The notes under the pieces are model-generated. The model searched no databases. It saw nothing but the letters and a program-made list of their open reading frames with translations, and was not told the origin of the DNA. From positions 1 to 57,873 of the forward strand of contig CAYRAG010000004.1 in NCBI GenBank assembly GCA_964422185.1: a stretch of 57,873 bases of DNA, read 5' to 3'. How positions within the stretch are numbered: the stretch's first letter is position 1; the number at the start of each line of letters is the position of its first letter. Shown here one piece after another: positions 42,639-50,185 of this stretch. Source of the DNA: CALXCT01 sp964422185 (GTDB lineage Bacteria > Bacillota > Clostridia > Oscillospirales > Oscillospiraceae). The position numbers and the translations under genes are program-made.

Positions 42639-43043
42639 TTATTCTTTCTGGCTGCCGGCGTTCCCGCCGCATCCCAGGGTCTCCATCAGTTTCTGAAAAC
42701 TCTCCTCGCTGATGGCGTGCTCCATGCGGCAGGCGTCCCGCTCCGCGGTCTCCGGGTCGATCCCCGCCTCCGTCAGCCACCGGGCGAAGAAGCGGTGCCG
42801 GGCGTAGACCCTCTCCGCCGCCTCCTGCCCTGTCTCCGTCAGGTACAGATAGCCCTCCGGATCCCGGGTGAGAAAACCGCCCTCCCGCAGGAGGGCCAGC
42901 GCGTGGCTGACGCTGGTCTTCGCGAAGCCCAGGTATTTCGCCACATCGATGGCGCGCACCTTCCCCAGGCGCTGCTTGAGAATCAAAACCGCCTCGAGGT
43001 AGTCCTCTCCGGACGACCGCAGCTCCACGGAAAACACCTCCAT
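42639..43043 (-). CDS. DtxR/MntR-family metal-dependent transcriptional regulator
   Basis: This 134-residue regulator has the family N-terminal winged helix (SSGEDYLEAVLILKQRLGKVRAIDVAKYLG, FAKTSVSHALALLREGGFL) and the metal-binding dimerisation domain (TETGQEAAERVYARHRFF, and DACRMEHAISEESFQKL with the typical C-x-x-E-H metal ligands). The third, SH3-like domain is absent, as in MntR. It probably binds the AGTTAG-N6-CTAACT boxes near 44104 and 44264. Metal may be Fe or Mn. It is 32 bases downstream of the DUF3793 gene. Confidence 0.9.
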   Translation of the reverse strand: MEVFSVELRSSGEDYLEAVLILKQRLGKVRAIDVAKYLGFAKTSVSHALALLREGGFLTRDPEGYLYLTETGQEAAERVYARHRFFARWLTEAGIDPETAERDACRMEHAISEESFQKLMETLGCGGNAGSQKE

Positions 43044-43075
43044 CCTGTTGAACCTCTCCCGCCACGGGAATCACC

Positions 43076-43648
43076 TCAGGCGGGAACCGCCAGCTGCTCG
43101 ATGGGGATCCCGCGCTCGTACAGATCCACATAGGCGCGGACGCAGCTGCGGTAGCGGTCGAAACACGCCTGGGCCCCCGCGGGATCCCCGTACGATTTCC
43201 AGCAGCCGCAGCAGGTGAAATTCTCTCCCCGGTTCTCAATAAAGCCAATCACATCCCCGAGGGGATATCCGAGAAACACGCCGATCTCATGAGGAAATTC
43301 CGACTGGGTCTGAAGCCTGCGGGCCAGGTGCGCCAGCAGGCCGTCCAGATCCGTGTCCGGGTAGCCGGTCTTCCCCAGAAACTCCCGGCATGCCGGATCC
43401 GCCGTGATCTCCTCCAGGTGCCTGCGCCGGTACACATAGACGATCAGACCCCTGTCCTCCGGCCGATCCAGCAAAATCCGCACGGACAGCCCCAGCGCAC
43501 GCAGCCGGCCGTCCCAGTGCAGCACCCCGCGGCGGACTGACTCCCGGGCGGGCTGGGAGAAGATACATCCCGGTTTCAGCCCCGCCAGGGTAGGGGCGCA
43601 ATGCCGAACCAGCGCCGCCTCGAAGCTCCGTGCGTCCGCCGCGCTCAC
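43076..43648 (-). CDS. DUF3793 family protein
   Basis: This 190-residue protein of unknown function has the family motifs RHCAPTLAGLKPGCIFS near the N terminus and HEIGVFLGYPLGDVIGFIEN, followed by CCGCWKSYGD. Start GTG 43648 overlaps the flavodoxin stop by 4 bases (GTGA). DUF3793 and flavodoxin are commonly adjacent in Clostridia under metal regulators. Several Cys suggest metal or redox involvement, which is inference. Confidence 0.88.
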   Translation of the reverse strand: MSAADARSFEAALVRHCAPTLAGLKPGCIFSQPARESVRRGVLHWDGRLRALGLSVRILLDRPEDRGLIVYVYRRRHLEEITADPACREFLGKTGYPDTDLDGLLAHLARRLQTQSEFPHEIGVFLGYPLGDVIGFIENRGENFTCCGCWKSYGDPAGAQACFDRYRSCVRAYVDLYERGIPIEQLAVPA

Positions 43649-44076
43649 CACGCGGCCAGCCTCCCGCCCAGTTCCCGGCACGCCGCCTCGCCCTCGCTGT
43701 CCGGCGTCCCGTTGAGGATCAGGCCGTTTTCCTCCAGCAGCTCCGCGCCGTCGCTTTCGCACCGGGCGCACCAGTCCCGCATCCACTGGCCGTCGCCCCA
43801 GCCGTAAGAGCCGAACAGCGCGATCCGCCTGCCGCCGAGGGCGTACTCCAGCCCGGCGAACATGGGCTCGAACTCCGTCTCCTCAAGCACCTCGGCGCCC
43901 ATGGCCGGGCAGCCGAACGCCGCGGCGCGGTAGGAGGCCAGCATATCCTGAGAAAACTCCCCGGGGAGGAACAGATCCGCCTCGCCGCCGGCGGCGCGGA
44001 CGCCCTCCGCGATACACCTGGCCATCGCCTCCGTATTGCCGGTTCCGCTCCAGTATACAATCGCGATTTTGCCCAT
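43645..44076 (-). CDS. Flavodoxin
   Basis: This 143-residue FMN electron carrier has the phosphate loop WSGTGNTEAMA at residues 9-19, GCPAMGAEVLEE in the 60s loop, and ALFGSYGWGDGQWM in the 90s loop. Flavodoxins replace ferredoxin when iron is scarce. It is first gene after a promoter with a DtxR-like box at the start point and a second box near the ribosome site. The AAAGGAG site is 8 bases before ATG 44076. Confidence 0.94.
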   Translation of the reverse strand: MGKIAIVYWSGTGNTEAMARCIAEGVRAAGGEADLFLPGEFSQDMLASYRAAAFGCPAMGAEVLEETEFEPMFAGLEYALGGRRIALFGSYGWGDGQWMRDWCARCESDGAELLEENGLILNGTPDSEGEAACRELGGRLAAW

Positions 44077-44103
44077 ATCAGCGCTCCTTTCTGTGTTCTT
44101 TGT

Positions 44104-44121
44104 AGTTAGCAGAGACTAACT
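44104..44121 (-). promoter_or_regulatory. DtxR/IdeR-like box 1, near the flavodoxin ribosome site
   Basis: AGTTAG-N6-CTAACT is a perfect inverted repeat of the kind seen before Fe/Mn-regulated genes. It lies in the 5' leader about 28 bases upstream of the start codon. Confidence 0.65.
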
Positions 44122-44280
44122 CATGGCGGGGAAAAATCCTTTCAGGTCATGTCTTCGAAGGAGGAGGTGGAAGTAAAGTTGTGTTGGGTTGGGTTTGTTG
44201 GGTTGGGTTGAGTGGGTGTGTCGAGTTGGGATTCCATTGAGCGATGGATTCAAATTTGCCATGAGTTAGTCTTTGCTAAC
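44105..44280 (-). other. Flavodoxin leader closed by a 22-base long-range inverted repeat
   Basis: Bases 44105-44126 and 44259-44280 are reverse complements with a single mismatch. They include the two DtxR-like boxes. The transcribed RNA can form one long stem around a loop of about 130 bases. The loop is very poor in structure: the plus strand has five GGG runs spaced by T-rich bases (44186-44216). Base composition is clearly unlike the surroundings. No target-site duplication marks it as an inserted element. Confidence 0.7.
44186..44216 (+). other. G-quadruplex-type motif
   Basis: GGG-TT-GGG-TTTGTT-GGG-TT-GGG followed by a fifth GGG lies on the plus strand, with the C-tracts in the flavodoxin leader RNA. 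This pattern satisfies the usual G3+N1-7 rule. Confidence 0.6.
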
Positions 44281-44281
44281 C
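44264..44281 (-). promoter_or_regulatory. DtxR/IdeR-like box 2, at the transcription start
   Basis: AGTTAG-N6-CTAACC lies about +2 to +19 relative to the predicted start, a position fit for repression. Confidence 0.65.
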
Positions 44282-44289
44282 ACGCGTTA

Positions 44290-44319
44290 AAGATACCACA
44301 CGCCGGGACACCCTGTCAA
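44290..44319 (-). promoter_or_regulatory. Promoter of the flavodoxin-DUF3793-regulator operon
   Basis: On the minus strand TTGACA (44314-44319), an 18-base spacer and TATCTT (44290-44295). The leader is about 205 bases. Confidence 0.75.
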
Positions 44320-44373
44320 GAAGAAATTTTATTTTTTTCTCTCCCTCCCCCGAAAGCCGCCTGGGGAACAGCC

Positions 44374-44397
44374 AGAGCGGCGCGTTCGCGCCGCTCT
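44374..44397. terminator. Strong hairpin after the dehydratase-activase gene
   Basis: AGAGCGGCGCG (44374-44384) and CGCGCCGCTCT (44387-44397) form a stem with a tight loop. There is no direct U-run on the minus strand; on the plus strand GTTTTT comes seven bases later. Its place 55 bases after the stop codon suggests a terminator. Confidence 0.5.
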
Positions 44398-44451
44398 GTA
44401 CGGTGTTTTTCTGATCTCCGGGAACCTGCCGCCCGGATCCCATGCCGGGGC

Positions 44452-46110
44452 TCAGCCCTCCAGGGCGAACAGGGCGGCGCCCAGCGCGCCGCAGAGATCC
44501 GGGTTGTCCGTGACGAAGAGCTCCGAGCCCAGCCTGGCCTCCAGCTCTTTCACCACCCCGCGGTTTCTGGCCACGCCGCCGGTCATCATGAACGGCGGCT
44601 CCCCCTTGGCCCGGGCCACCATGGAGGCGGTCTTGGCGGAGATGGACTTGTTCAGACCGTGGATGATGTCGCTGTCGCTGTGGTTGTCCGCGATGAGGGA
44701 GATGACCTCCGACTCGGCGAAGACGGTGCACATGCTGGAGATGGTCAGATCCCTGTCCCATTTCAGACCGCGCTGGCTCATCTCGGCCATGTCCAGCTCC
44801 AGTGTCCGCGCCATCATCTCCAGAAAGCGCCCGGTGCCGGCGGCGCACTTGTCGTTCATGATGAAGTTCGTCACCGCGCCGTTCTCGTCCAGACAGATCA
44901 CCTTGCTGTCCTGGCCGCCGATGTCCACGATGGTGCGCACCGCGGGATTCAGGAAGTGGGCGCCTCTGGCGTGGCAGGAGATCTCCGTCCTGGTGTCCGT
45001 GGCGAAGGGGATGTTTCCCCGGCCGTAGCCCGTCGCCATGATCGCCGTCAGATCCTCCGGCCGGATGGACAGCTGGCCGCACACCTCGTCCAGGGCGGCT
45101 TTCGCGCCGTTTTGCGCCTTGGCGCCGGTGCGGACGATGGCGGAGGCCAGGATCTCCCGATCCTCGTTGATGATGACCATGTTCGTGGTGGTGGATCCGC
45201 TGTCAATGCCGGCGTACAGTCCGCCGGCGGCGCGGTGTTCTCTCATACTCTTCCTCCTGGCGGTAAGTTCCGGGAACAGGCTCTCGGAGAAAGCCTCCAG
45301 CCGTGTGGACAGCTGGCCGGACGGCATGGGCGTGTAGTCCGACTCGATCTTCAGCGTGGGCACGGAGGACAGGCGCTTGAGATCGGCGTAGTCAAACCCG
45401 TAGTAGTCGCAGAACTTCACGGTATTGTAGATGATCCCCTTCAGCCGGGGATTCTCGGTGAGCGCACGGCGGCCGGCGATATTGGTCATCCGCATACAGG
45501 GGGTCATGCGCAGCAGCGCCCCGGCGTACCAGTCCATCAGGGTGTCGAAATCCCAGTGTTCCGCCTCCGCCGGCGGCGGCTCCAGATTCCGGTTGCCGGT
45601 GCAGGTCAGGTTGACCACAGGGATCGCCATCTCCCGCTGGATCAGCTCCAGCAGGGGCGGGCTGACCCTGGCACCCAGCACCGCCAGAAACGGGGTGTCC
45701 GGCAGGGATACGCTGTTCTCCCGGCAGGCGGACAGGAACACGGTTCTGGAGAACCGGGTGCCCCGCAGCTCCCCGTACGCGTGCGCCAGCCGGATCAGCT
45801 CCTGTTTGAAGCGGTCCCGGGCGCAGCCGGCCTCCTCATGGGGCAGATCCGCCATATAGAGGAACCGCTGTCCCCCCTCATACTCCAGCACATCGCGGGC
45901 GCGGCGCAGGGAGTCGCAGCAGTCCATGAGGATCAGCTCCTGCTGGCGTCTCCCCTCCTGAATCACCGATTTGGCGTGGCAGCACAGGTTCGCGTGCGTC
46001 AGGGTCTCCGCAGCCTCGAAATCCGCAGCCTCCGCGTCCAGCAGCACGGGGTTGCCGCCGTAGGCGGTCAGAAGCTCGATGGGGGTGTATTTGCAGGTAT
46101 ATCCGGTCAT
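44452..46110 (-). CDS. Fused HgdB-like dehydratase domain and HgdC-like activase
   Basis: This is a 552-residue protein with two parts. Residues 1-290 resemble one half of 2-hydroxyacyl-CoA dehydratase subunits, with many Cys (LCCHAKSVI, MDCCDS, VNLTCTGN). Residues 298-552 are a BadF/HgdC ASKHA ATPase: YAGIDSGSTTTNMVI phosphate loop, GYGRGNIPF, DIGGQDSKVI, and two Cys that hold the interdomain 4Fe-4S cluster (NDKCAAGTGRFLE, SSMCTVFAESEVI). It ends MMTGGVARNRGVVKEL. Activases inject electrons at low potential using ATP. The start overlaps the upstream subunit gene by 4 bases. The substrate is unknown. Confidence 0.85.
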   Translation of the reverse strand: MTGYTCKYTPIELLTAYGGNPVLLDAEAADFEAAETLTHANLCCHAKSVIQEGRRQQELILMDCCDSLRRARDVLEYEGGQRFLYMADLPHEEAGCARDRFKQELIRLAHAYGELRGTRFSRTVFLSACRENSVSLPDTPFLAVLGARVSPPLLELIQREMAIPVVNLTCTGNRNLEPPPAEAEHWDFDTLMDWYAGALLRMTPCMRMTNIAGRRALTENPRLKGIIYNTVKFCDYYGFDYADLKRLSSVPTLKIESDYTPMPSGQLSTRLEAFSESLFPELTARRKSMREHRAAGGLYAGIDSGSTTTNMVIINEDREILASAIVRTGAKAQNGAKAALDEVCGQLSIRPEDLTAIMATGYGRGNIPFATDTRTEISCHARGAHFLNPAVRTIVDIGGQDSKVICLDENGAVTNFIMNDKCAAGTGRFLEMMARTLELDMAEMSQRGLKWDRDLTISSMCTVFAESEVISLIADNHSDSDIIHGLNKSISAKTASMVARAKGEPPFMMTGGVARNRGVVKELEARLGSELFVTDNPDLCGALGAALFALEG

Positions 46111-47387
46111 TGGGAAAGTCCCTCCAGCTGTTCCAGAAACGCGTTGACCCGTGTCACCATCTGTCCGTCCGCCACATTGCGGCTGTCGCAGCCGTCCCCG
46201 TCCAGCACCAGGGTGGGCAGCCCCTCCGCCTCCATGGCCTGCTTGGCCAGCTGGGACAGGCCCATGGTCTGTTTGCAGCCCCAGTGGCAGAATACGATGG
46301 TGCCGTCCGCCCGGAGATGCTTCGCCGCCCGGATGGAGGCCTCCACCCGGCGGATGCCCGGCCCGTTGTTGATGCTGCCCACCACACGGCGGGCCATGCT
46401 CTCAAACGGCCTGTCCGGATCCATCTCCAGCATGCCGTCTATTGCGATATCCGTGCCCACAATCTCGCAGCGTCCGCTCTCCTCGAGGATGTCTTTCATG
46501 GAGTCCTGCCAGTTGGGCAGGATGTGCATCCAGAAGATGCGCTTGCGCTCTTTCGGCCAGCCGTCCGGCGTCTCCCGGGCAATGCGCAGCAGGCTGTTGA
46601 TATATTCCTCGCTCTCCGGCCGGCCCAGCATCACATGGCTGGCGATCATGGAGCACAGCTCCCCGGTCATGGTGGTGGGCAGGGAGATCTCCCCCCGGCG
46701 CTTCAGGTAGGCCAGATAGGCGTCGATGGTGCGCTGAGACCGTGCGACGGTCTCCCGCAGGGCGTCCATCTCCAGCTTCCGGCCCAGCAGCTCCTCCATC
46801 ATGGCCGCGGCGTCTCGCAGCTGCCCGGCCACATACGCCACCGCCTCGTCGTCGTCCCGATCCGGGATGTCGATGACGGCGTGGGGGACATCGTAAAACT
46901 CCGCCAGCCGCCGGAAAGACAGCTGGTTGGCGTCGCACGCCAATGTGGTGTTGGCGATCATCAGAGGTTTGGGCATGACGCCGGTCTCCGCGAGGCCCAG
47001 CATGGTCTTGTGGTAGGAGCAGAAAGTCTCCGGGACATCCCTGGCCTCCGCCGCCTCGCCGAAGACATTCTGGCAGGCGGTACACGCCACATAGGCGGAG
47101 ATCCCCTCCGGGAACATGGGCTGAACCCCCATGGCGTGGAGCACCTCGCAGGGGTAGAAGATATTCACCATCACGGACTCCTGCGGCCTGCGAAACGAGC
47201 TGACAATGGTGTCGGCGACGGCGCTGTTCAGCCGGTCATAGGCGTTGTGGTAACTGGTCGGCTTCTTGCGCCCGCCGGAGAACCGCACCCAGGAGTAGGC
47301 CGCCATCAGCAGCATGCGGGCCTGATCCGGGGCCGGTTCCACCCTGCCCTCGATGATACGCCCCAGGGTCTCGATATATTTTTTCAT
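46107..47387 (-). CDS. 2-hydroxyacyl-CoA dehydratase-like (HgdB/DCCP-type) subunit
   Basis: This 426-residue protein belongs to the HGD-D/BCR family. Cys-bearing motifs include NIFYPCEVLHAMGV, VACTACQN, CSYHKTMLG, NTTLACDANQ, FCHWGCKQTMG and DGDGCDSRN. Known members are 2-hydroxyacyl-CoA dehydratases, benzoyl-CoA reductases and double-cubane-cluster proteins. It is encoded with the activase fusion as a two-gene unit, with no acyl-CoA transferase in sight. ATG 47387 has no good ribosome site; the 56-base gap to the lipoprotein gene has a hairpin around GGATCC. Confidence 0.85.
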   Translation of the reverse strand: MKKYIETLGRIIEGRVEPAPDQARMLLMAAYSWVRFSGGRKKPTSYHNAYDRLNSAVADTIVSSFRRPQESVMVNIFYPCEVLHAMGVQPMFPEGISAYVACTACQNVFGEAAEARDVPETFCSYHKTMLGLAETGVMPKPLMIANTTLACDANQLSFRRLAEFYDVPHAVIDIPDRDDDEAVAYVAGQLRDAAAMMEELLGRKLEMDALRETVARSQRTIDAYLAYLKRRGEISLPTTMTGELCSMIASHVMLGRPESEEYINSLLRIARETPDGWPKERKRIFWMHILPNWQDSMKDILEESGRCEIVGTDIAIDGMLEMDPDRPFESMARRVVGSINNGPGIRRVEASIRAAKHLRADGTIVFCHWGCKQTMGLSQLAKQAMEAEGLPTLVLDGDGCDSRNVADGQMVTRVNAFLEQLEGLSQ

Positions 47388-47443
47388 GCAGAATGCCCGG
47401 CCCGGCGATCCGCCGGATCCGGGATCCTCCTTCCCTCATGCGC

Positions 47444-48858
47444 TCAGAAATCCGTCTCGGGGACGGCTGTGTAGTCCCACTGGTGGTCACTGTCCGCCAT
47501 ATACTGGCTTGAGACATTGAAATACACGCAGTACCGCCACACATAGTCCGGGTCGTAGCCCATCCCGTCCGGCCAGAACCCGCTGGCGTCCCAGGTGGGA
47601 TCCGCGCAGTACCATTTCCCGTCCAGGCGCACCATGTTCCAGGCGTGATCCTCGCTGGAGTGGTAGGCGGCGCCGATCACGGTGATGCACTCCACCCCGG
47701 CCAGATCCATCAGCAGCTGGAATGTGGAGGCGAACGCCAGGCACACCCCTTTCCCGTTGACCAGCAGGCCATAGGGGGTATAGGCGTCCCGGCTCAGCTC
47801 AACCTGCGGATTATAGTGATCCTCGTCGTATACCGCCTGCGTCGTGACCCACCAGTAGAGCGCGGATTCTTTCTCGAGATCCGTCATGCCGTCCGTGATC
47901 AGCAGATCCAGGATCTCCCGGCAACGGCTCAGGATCTCCCTGTCCCTGCCGTCCAGGGCGGAATCGTCCCCGCTCTCCCAGGCGGCCAGAATGGCGGTGG
48001 TGTCATACGGCGTCATATCGTCTTTCCCCGGCGGGGTGTAGGGATACCGGTCAGGCATGGTCACCGGGTATGAGCCCGCGGCGGGCTCCTGTGACGGTGT
48101 CTGTGCTGGCTCCTGTGACGGCGCCTGCGATGGCTCCTGTGACGGCGCCTGCGATGGCGCCTGTGACGGCGCCTGCGCCAGGGTGCCGTCTTCCAGTGCG
48201 TCGCTGAACGCCTGAACGGCGCTGTCCGGATCCTCGCAGATCAGCAGTGCCGNNNNNNNNNNNNNNNNNNNNNNNNNNNNNNNNNNNNNNNNNNNNNNNN
48301 NNNNNNNNNNNNNNNNNNNNNNNNNNNNNNNNNNNNNNNNNNNNNNNNNNNNGCGTCGCTGAACGCCTGAACGGCGCTGTCCGGATCCTCGCAGATCAGC
48401 AGTGCCGCCCACCGGCCCTGGGATACCGCCGCTCCCCTGTCCGCGATCTCCGCCTGTGCCGGTTCGTATCCGAAAAAGTCCGCGACCCGGGAGGCGCGGT
48501 ATTCCTCCAGCGCGGCCGCCGCCGCCTCCGAATCGGCGTCATCCGCCATGCGGAACACCGCCAGCTCCGACGCCTGCGCCCCCTGCGGGAGCAGGACGGC
48601 GCAGTCCGTCCAGGCCGCGTCCAGGCCGTACCGGCTCTCCGCGCACTCGGACGCCTCGTCCCCGGTCAGCCGCTGCATGTGCTCCGGGACGCCTCCGGCA
48701 AGGGCGGCCGCGTCCAGCAGCGCGGAGGCGGACAGATCCTGTGTCTCCTCCGGCGTGTCTGCCGGTGTATCCGCCGGCGTATCCCCGCCGCGGCAGCCGC
48801 TCAGGCCGAGCAGCAGCACGGCTGCCAGCAGGGCGCATAGTATCCGTCTCACAGACAT
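47444..48858 (-). CDS. DUF4358-transglutaminase lipoprotein (interrupted by assembly gap)
   Basis: The gene runs across the 100-N gap. If the gap and one 55-base copy (155 bases) are removed, both halves join in frame at LLICEDPDSAVQAFSD. The N terminus is a signal peptide with lipobox LSGC; DUF4358 follows (LLDAAALAGGVPEHMQRL, SELAVFRMADDADSEAA). After it comes a 12-base tandem repeat linker (APSQ/EPSQ), then a transglutaminase-like domain with the triad Cys (GKGVCLAFAS), His (HAWNMV) and Asp (DPTWD). A GTG at 48852 has GGAGG at better spacing than ATG 48858. It is probably surface-anchored; relatives crosslink or cleave cell-wall peptides. Confidence 0.85.
48087..48178 (-). repeat. 12-base tandem repeats encoding an A/E-P-S-Q linker
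   Basis: Units of the form GGCTCCTGTGAC and GGCGCCTGYGAY repeat about seven times on the plus strand. They code for APSQ and EPSQ between DUF4358 and the transglutaminase domain, ending about 75 bases from the assembly gap. Confidence 0.85.
48198..48252 (+). repeat. 55-base direct repeat, left copy at assembly gap 2
   Basis: These bases are identical to 48353-48407. The repeat lies inside the lipoprotein gene and is best read as a contig-end overlap. Confidence 0.9.
48253..48352. other. Assembly gap (100 N) inside the lipoprotein gene
   Basis: Exactly 100 N lie between identical 55-base ends. Deleting gap plus one repeat (155 bases) places both coding parts in one frame, which a real insertion would hardly do. 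Confidence 0.9.
48353..48407 (+). repeat. 55-base direct repeat, right copy at assembly gap 2
   Basis: Perfect copy of 48198-48252. Confidence 0.9.
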
Positions 48859-48882
48859 CCCTCCCGGTGCGGCCCGCGGCTT

Positions 48883-48911
48883 ATTATAATGCCGCGGGGG
48901 AAAAAGCACAA
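48883..48911 (-). promoter_or_regulatory. Promoter of the DUF4358-transglutaminase gene
   Basis: On the minus strand TTGTGC (48906-48911), 17 bases, TATAAT (48883-48888), about 25 bases before the start codon. Confidence 0.75.
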
Positions 48912-48934
48912 GCCGTTTCTTTCTCGCCGCTTTC

Positions 48935-48963
48935 TTGCCAAACACCGGCATTCCGGGTATAAT
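48935..48963 (+). promoter_or_regulatory. Promoter of the AEC transporter gene
   Basis: TTGCCA (48935-48940), a 17-base spacer and TATAAT (48958-48963), divergent from the lipoprotein promoter. Confidence 0.8.
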
Positions 48964-48980
48964 ACGGCGCGGAGAGGGGG

Positions 48981-49907
48981 ATGCGTATGCTCGGCGATTT
49001 TCTGGTGGTGCTCGGCCAGGTGGCCACCCTGTTTCTGATGATGGCGGTGGGGTTTGTCCTGGTGAAGATAGGCAAGATGTCCGAGGAGACCACCTCCCAG
49101 ATGTCTTTCCTGCTGCTGTATGTGGTGTGCCCGTGCATCATCCTGGAGTCCATGCAGGCGGATCTGACGCAGGGACTGCTCTCCAGCCTGGGCAAATGCC
49201 TGCTGGCGTTCTGCCTCCTCTATGGAATCTCCATCCTCCTCACCATCCCGATGTTTCCCAGCCGGGACAGCCAGACGCGGCCGGTGCTCCATTTCGGCAT
49301 GATCTTCGCCAACTCCGGGTTCATGGGCATTCCGCTGGTGGAGGCGGTCATCGGGCCGGACGCGGTCATTTTCGCGTCTGTGAATCTCGTGGTCTTCATG
49401 CTGTTCCAGTGGACCTACGGTGTCATCCTCATGGGCGGGAAAGCCAGCTTCCGGAAGATCATCCTCAGCCCCAGCATTCTGGCCATTCTGGCGGGCGCCG
49501 TCCTCATGTTCACGGGGCTGCGGCTGCCCTCCCCGGTGAACACCGCCATCTCTTTCCTGGCGGATCTCAACACGCCCCTGGCCATGGTGGTCATCGGCGC
49601 ACTGATGGCCCGGGCCAACATCCCGGATACTTTCCGGCACTACCGTCTGTTTGAGGCCTCCGCGGTCCGCCTGATTCTGATCCCGGCCATCGCGCTGGTG
49701 GTACTGATCCCGTTCCACCTGGATCCGGTGATCTACACCACCGTGGTTCTGCTGTCCGCCACCCCGTCCGCCGGCGCCACCAGCATCCTCGCCGTCCAGT
49801 TTCACCGGAACGCCACGGCCGCGTCCCAGCTGGTCACCCTGTCCACGCTGCTGTCCATTGTCACCCTCCCGGTCTTCGCCCTGATTGCCCGCACCGTGAG
49901 CGCCTGA
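48981..49907 (+). CDS. AEC (auxin efflux carrier) family transporter
   Basis: This 308-residue protein has about ten membrane helices in two five-helix halves. Family landmarks are VGFVLVKIGKMSEETTSQMSFLLLYVVCPCIIL in the first helices and FGMIFANSGFMGIPLVEA in helix 4. The second half ends in VVLLSATPSAGATSILA. Members export or import organic acids such as malate; the substrate here is unknown. GGAG lies six bases before ATG 48981. Confidence 0.9.
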   Translation: MRMLGDFLVVLGQVATLFLMMAVGFVLVKIGKMSEETTSQMSFLLLYVVCPCIILESMQADLTQGLLSSLGKCLLAFCLLYGISILLTIPMFPSRDSQTRPVLHFGMIFANSGFMGIPLVEAVIGPDAVIFASVNLVVFMLFQWTYGVILMGGKASFRKIILSPSILAILAGAVLMFTGLRLPSPVNTAISFLADLNTPLAMVVIGALMARANIPDTFRHYRLFEASAVRLILIPAIALVVLIPFHLDPVIYTTVVLLSATPSAGATSILAVQFHRNATAASQLVTLSTLLSIVTLPVFALIARTVSA

Positions 49908-49932
49908 GCGGGCGCGGAGAGAGAAAAATATT

Positions 49933-49976
49933 CAAATCGCCGGCCCGGCGCCCTGACGCACCGAGCCGGCGATTTG
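49933..49976 (+). terminator. Hairpin after the AEC gene
   Basis: CAAATCGCCGGC (49933-49944) pairs perfectly with GCCGGCGATTTG (49965-49976). TTTGTAT at the end is only a weak U-run. The rest up to 50014 holds nothing else. Confidence 0.6.
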
Positions 49977-50014
49977 TATCCGGAACACCCTCTGTCTGTC
50001 CTCAGCGCCGCGCC

Positions 50015-50185
50015 TCAGGTCTCCCGAAGCAGGAACGCCAGATAGCGCGGAAGCCTCAGTGTCTGCCCCGTGCGTTCCCCATGGGAATCCCCCGGCCGGG
50101 TTGCGCCGCCGGCACCTCCTGAGGAGCAGCGGTCTGGCGTGCTCTTCCGCTCCGCCGGAGTCTGTCCCCTCTTCCTCCTCAGCAT
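50015..50185 (-). CDS. Doubtful small ORF (56 residues)
   Basis: An ATG with AAAGGGG nine bases upstream opens 56 codons (MLRRKRGQTPAERKS), ending LRLPRYLAFLLRET. It lies 118 bases downstream of the zinc-finger gene on the same strand. Nothing recognisable is seen. It may be translated, or may be a remnant of the rest of the transposase locus. The gap 50186-50303 has no other feature. Confidence 0.25.
   Translation of the reverse strand: MLRRKRGQTPAERKSTPDRCSSGGAGGATRPGDSHGERTGQTLRLPRYLAFLLRET

Noticed and set aside
40043..42712. An 889-codon open frame on the plus strand opposite the P-type ATPase and DUF6110 genes
   Set aside because: It mirrors the codon structure of the high-GC gene on the other strand, is rich in His, Gln, Gly and Arg without any domain, and has no ribosome site. 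Similar antisense frames lie opposite most genes here (for example 44212-46710 and 6531-7892).
44116..44262. A 48-codon reading frame in the flavodoxin leader whose start and stop codons lie inside the two repeat arms
   Set aside because: No ribosome site precedes the ATG and the composition simply reflects the C-tract. I kept the leader as a regulatory element only.
44105..44280. MITE-like element suggested by terminal inverted repeats
   Set aside because: The flanks show no target-site duplication, and the arms contain regulator-type palindromes at functional positions.
48070..48180. CRISPR-like repeat array
   Set aside because: Units are 12 bases, in frame and code for a Pro/Ser/Gln linker; there are no spacers.
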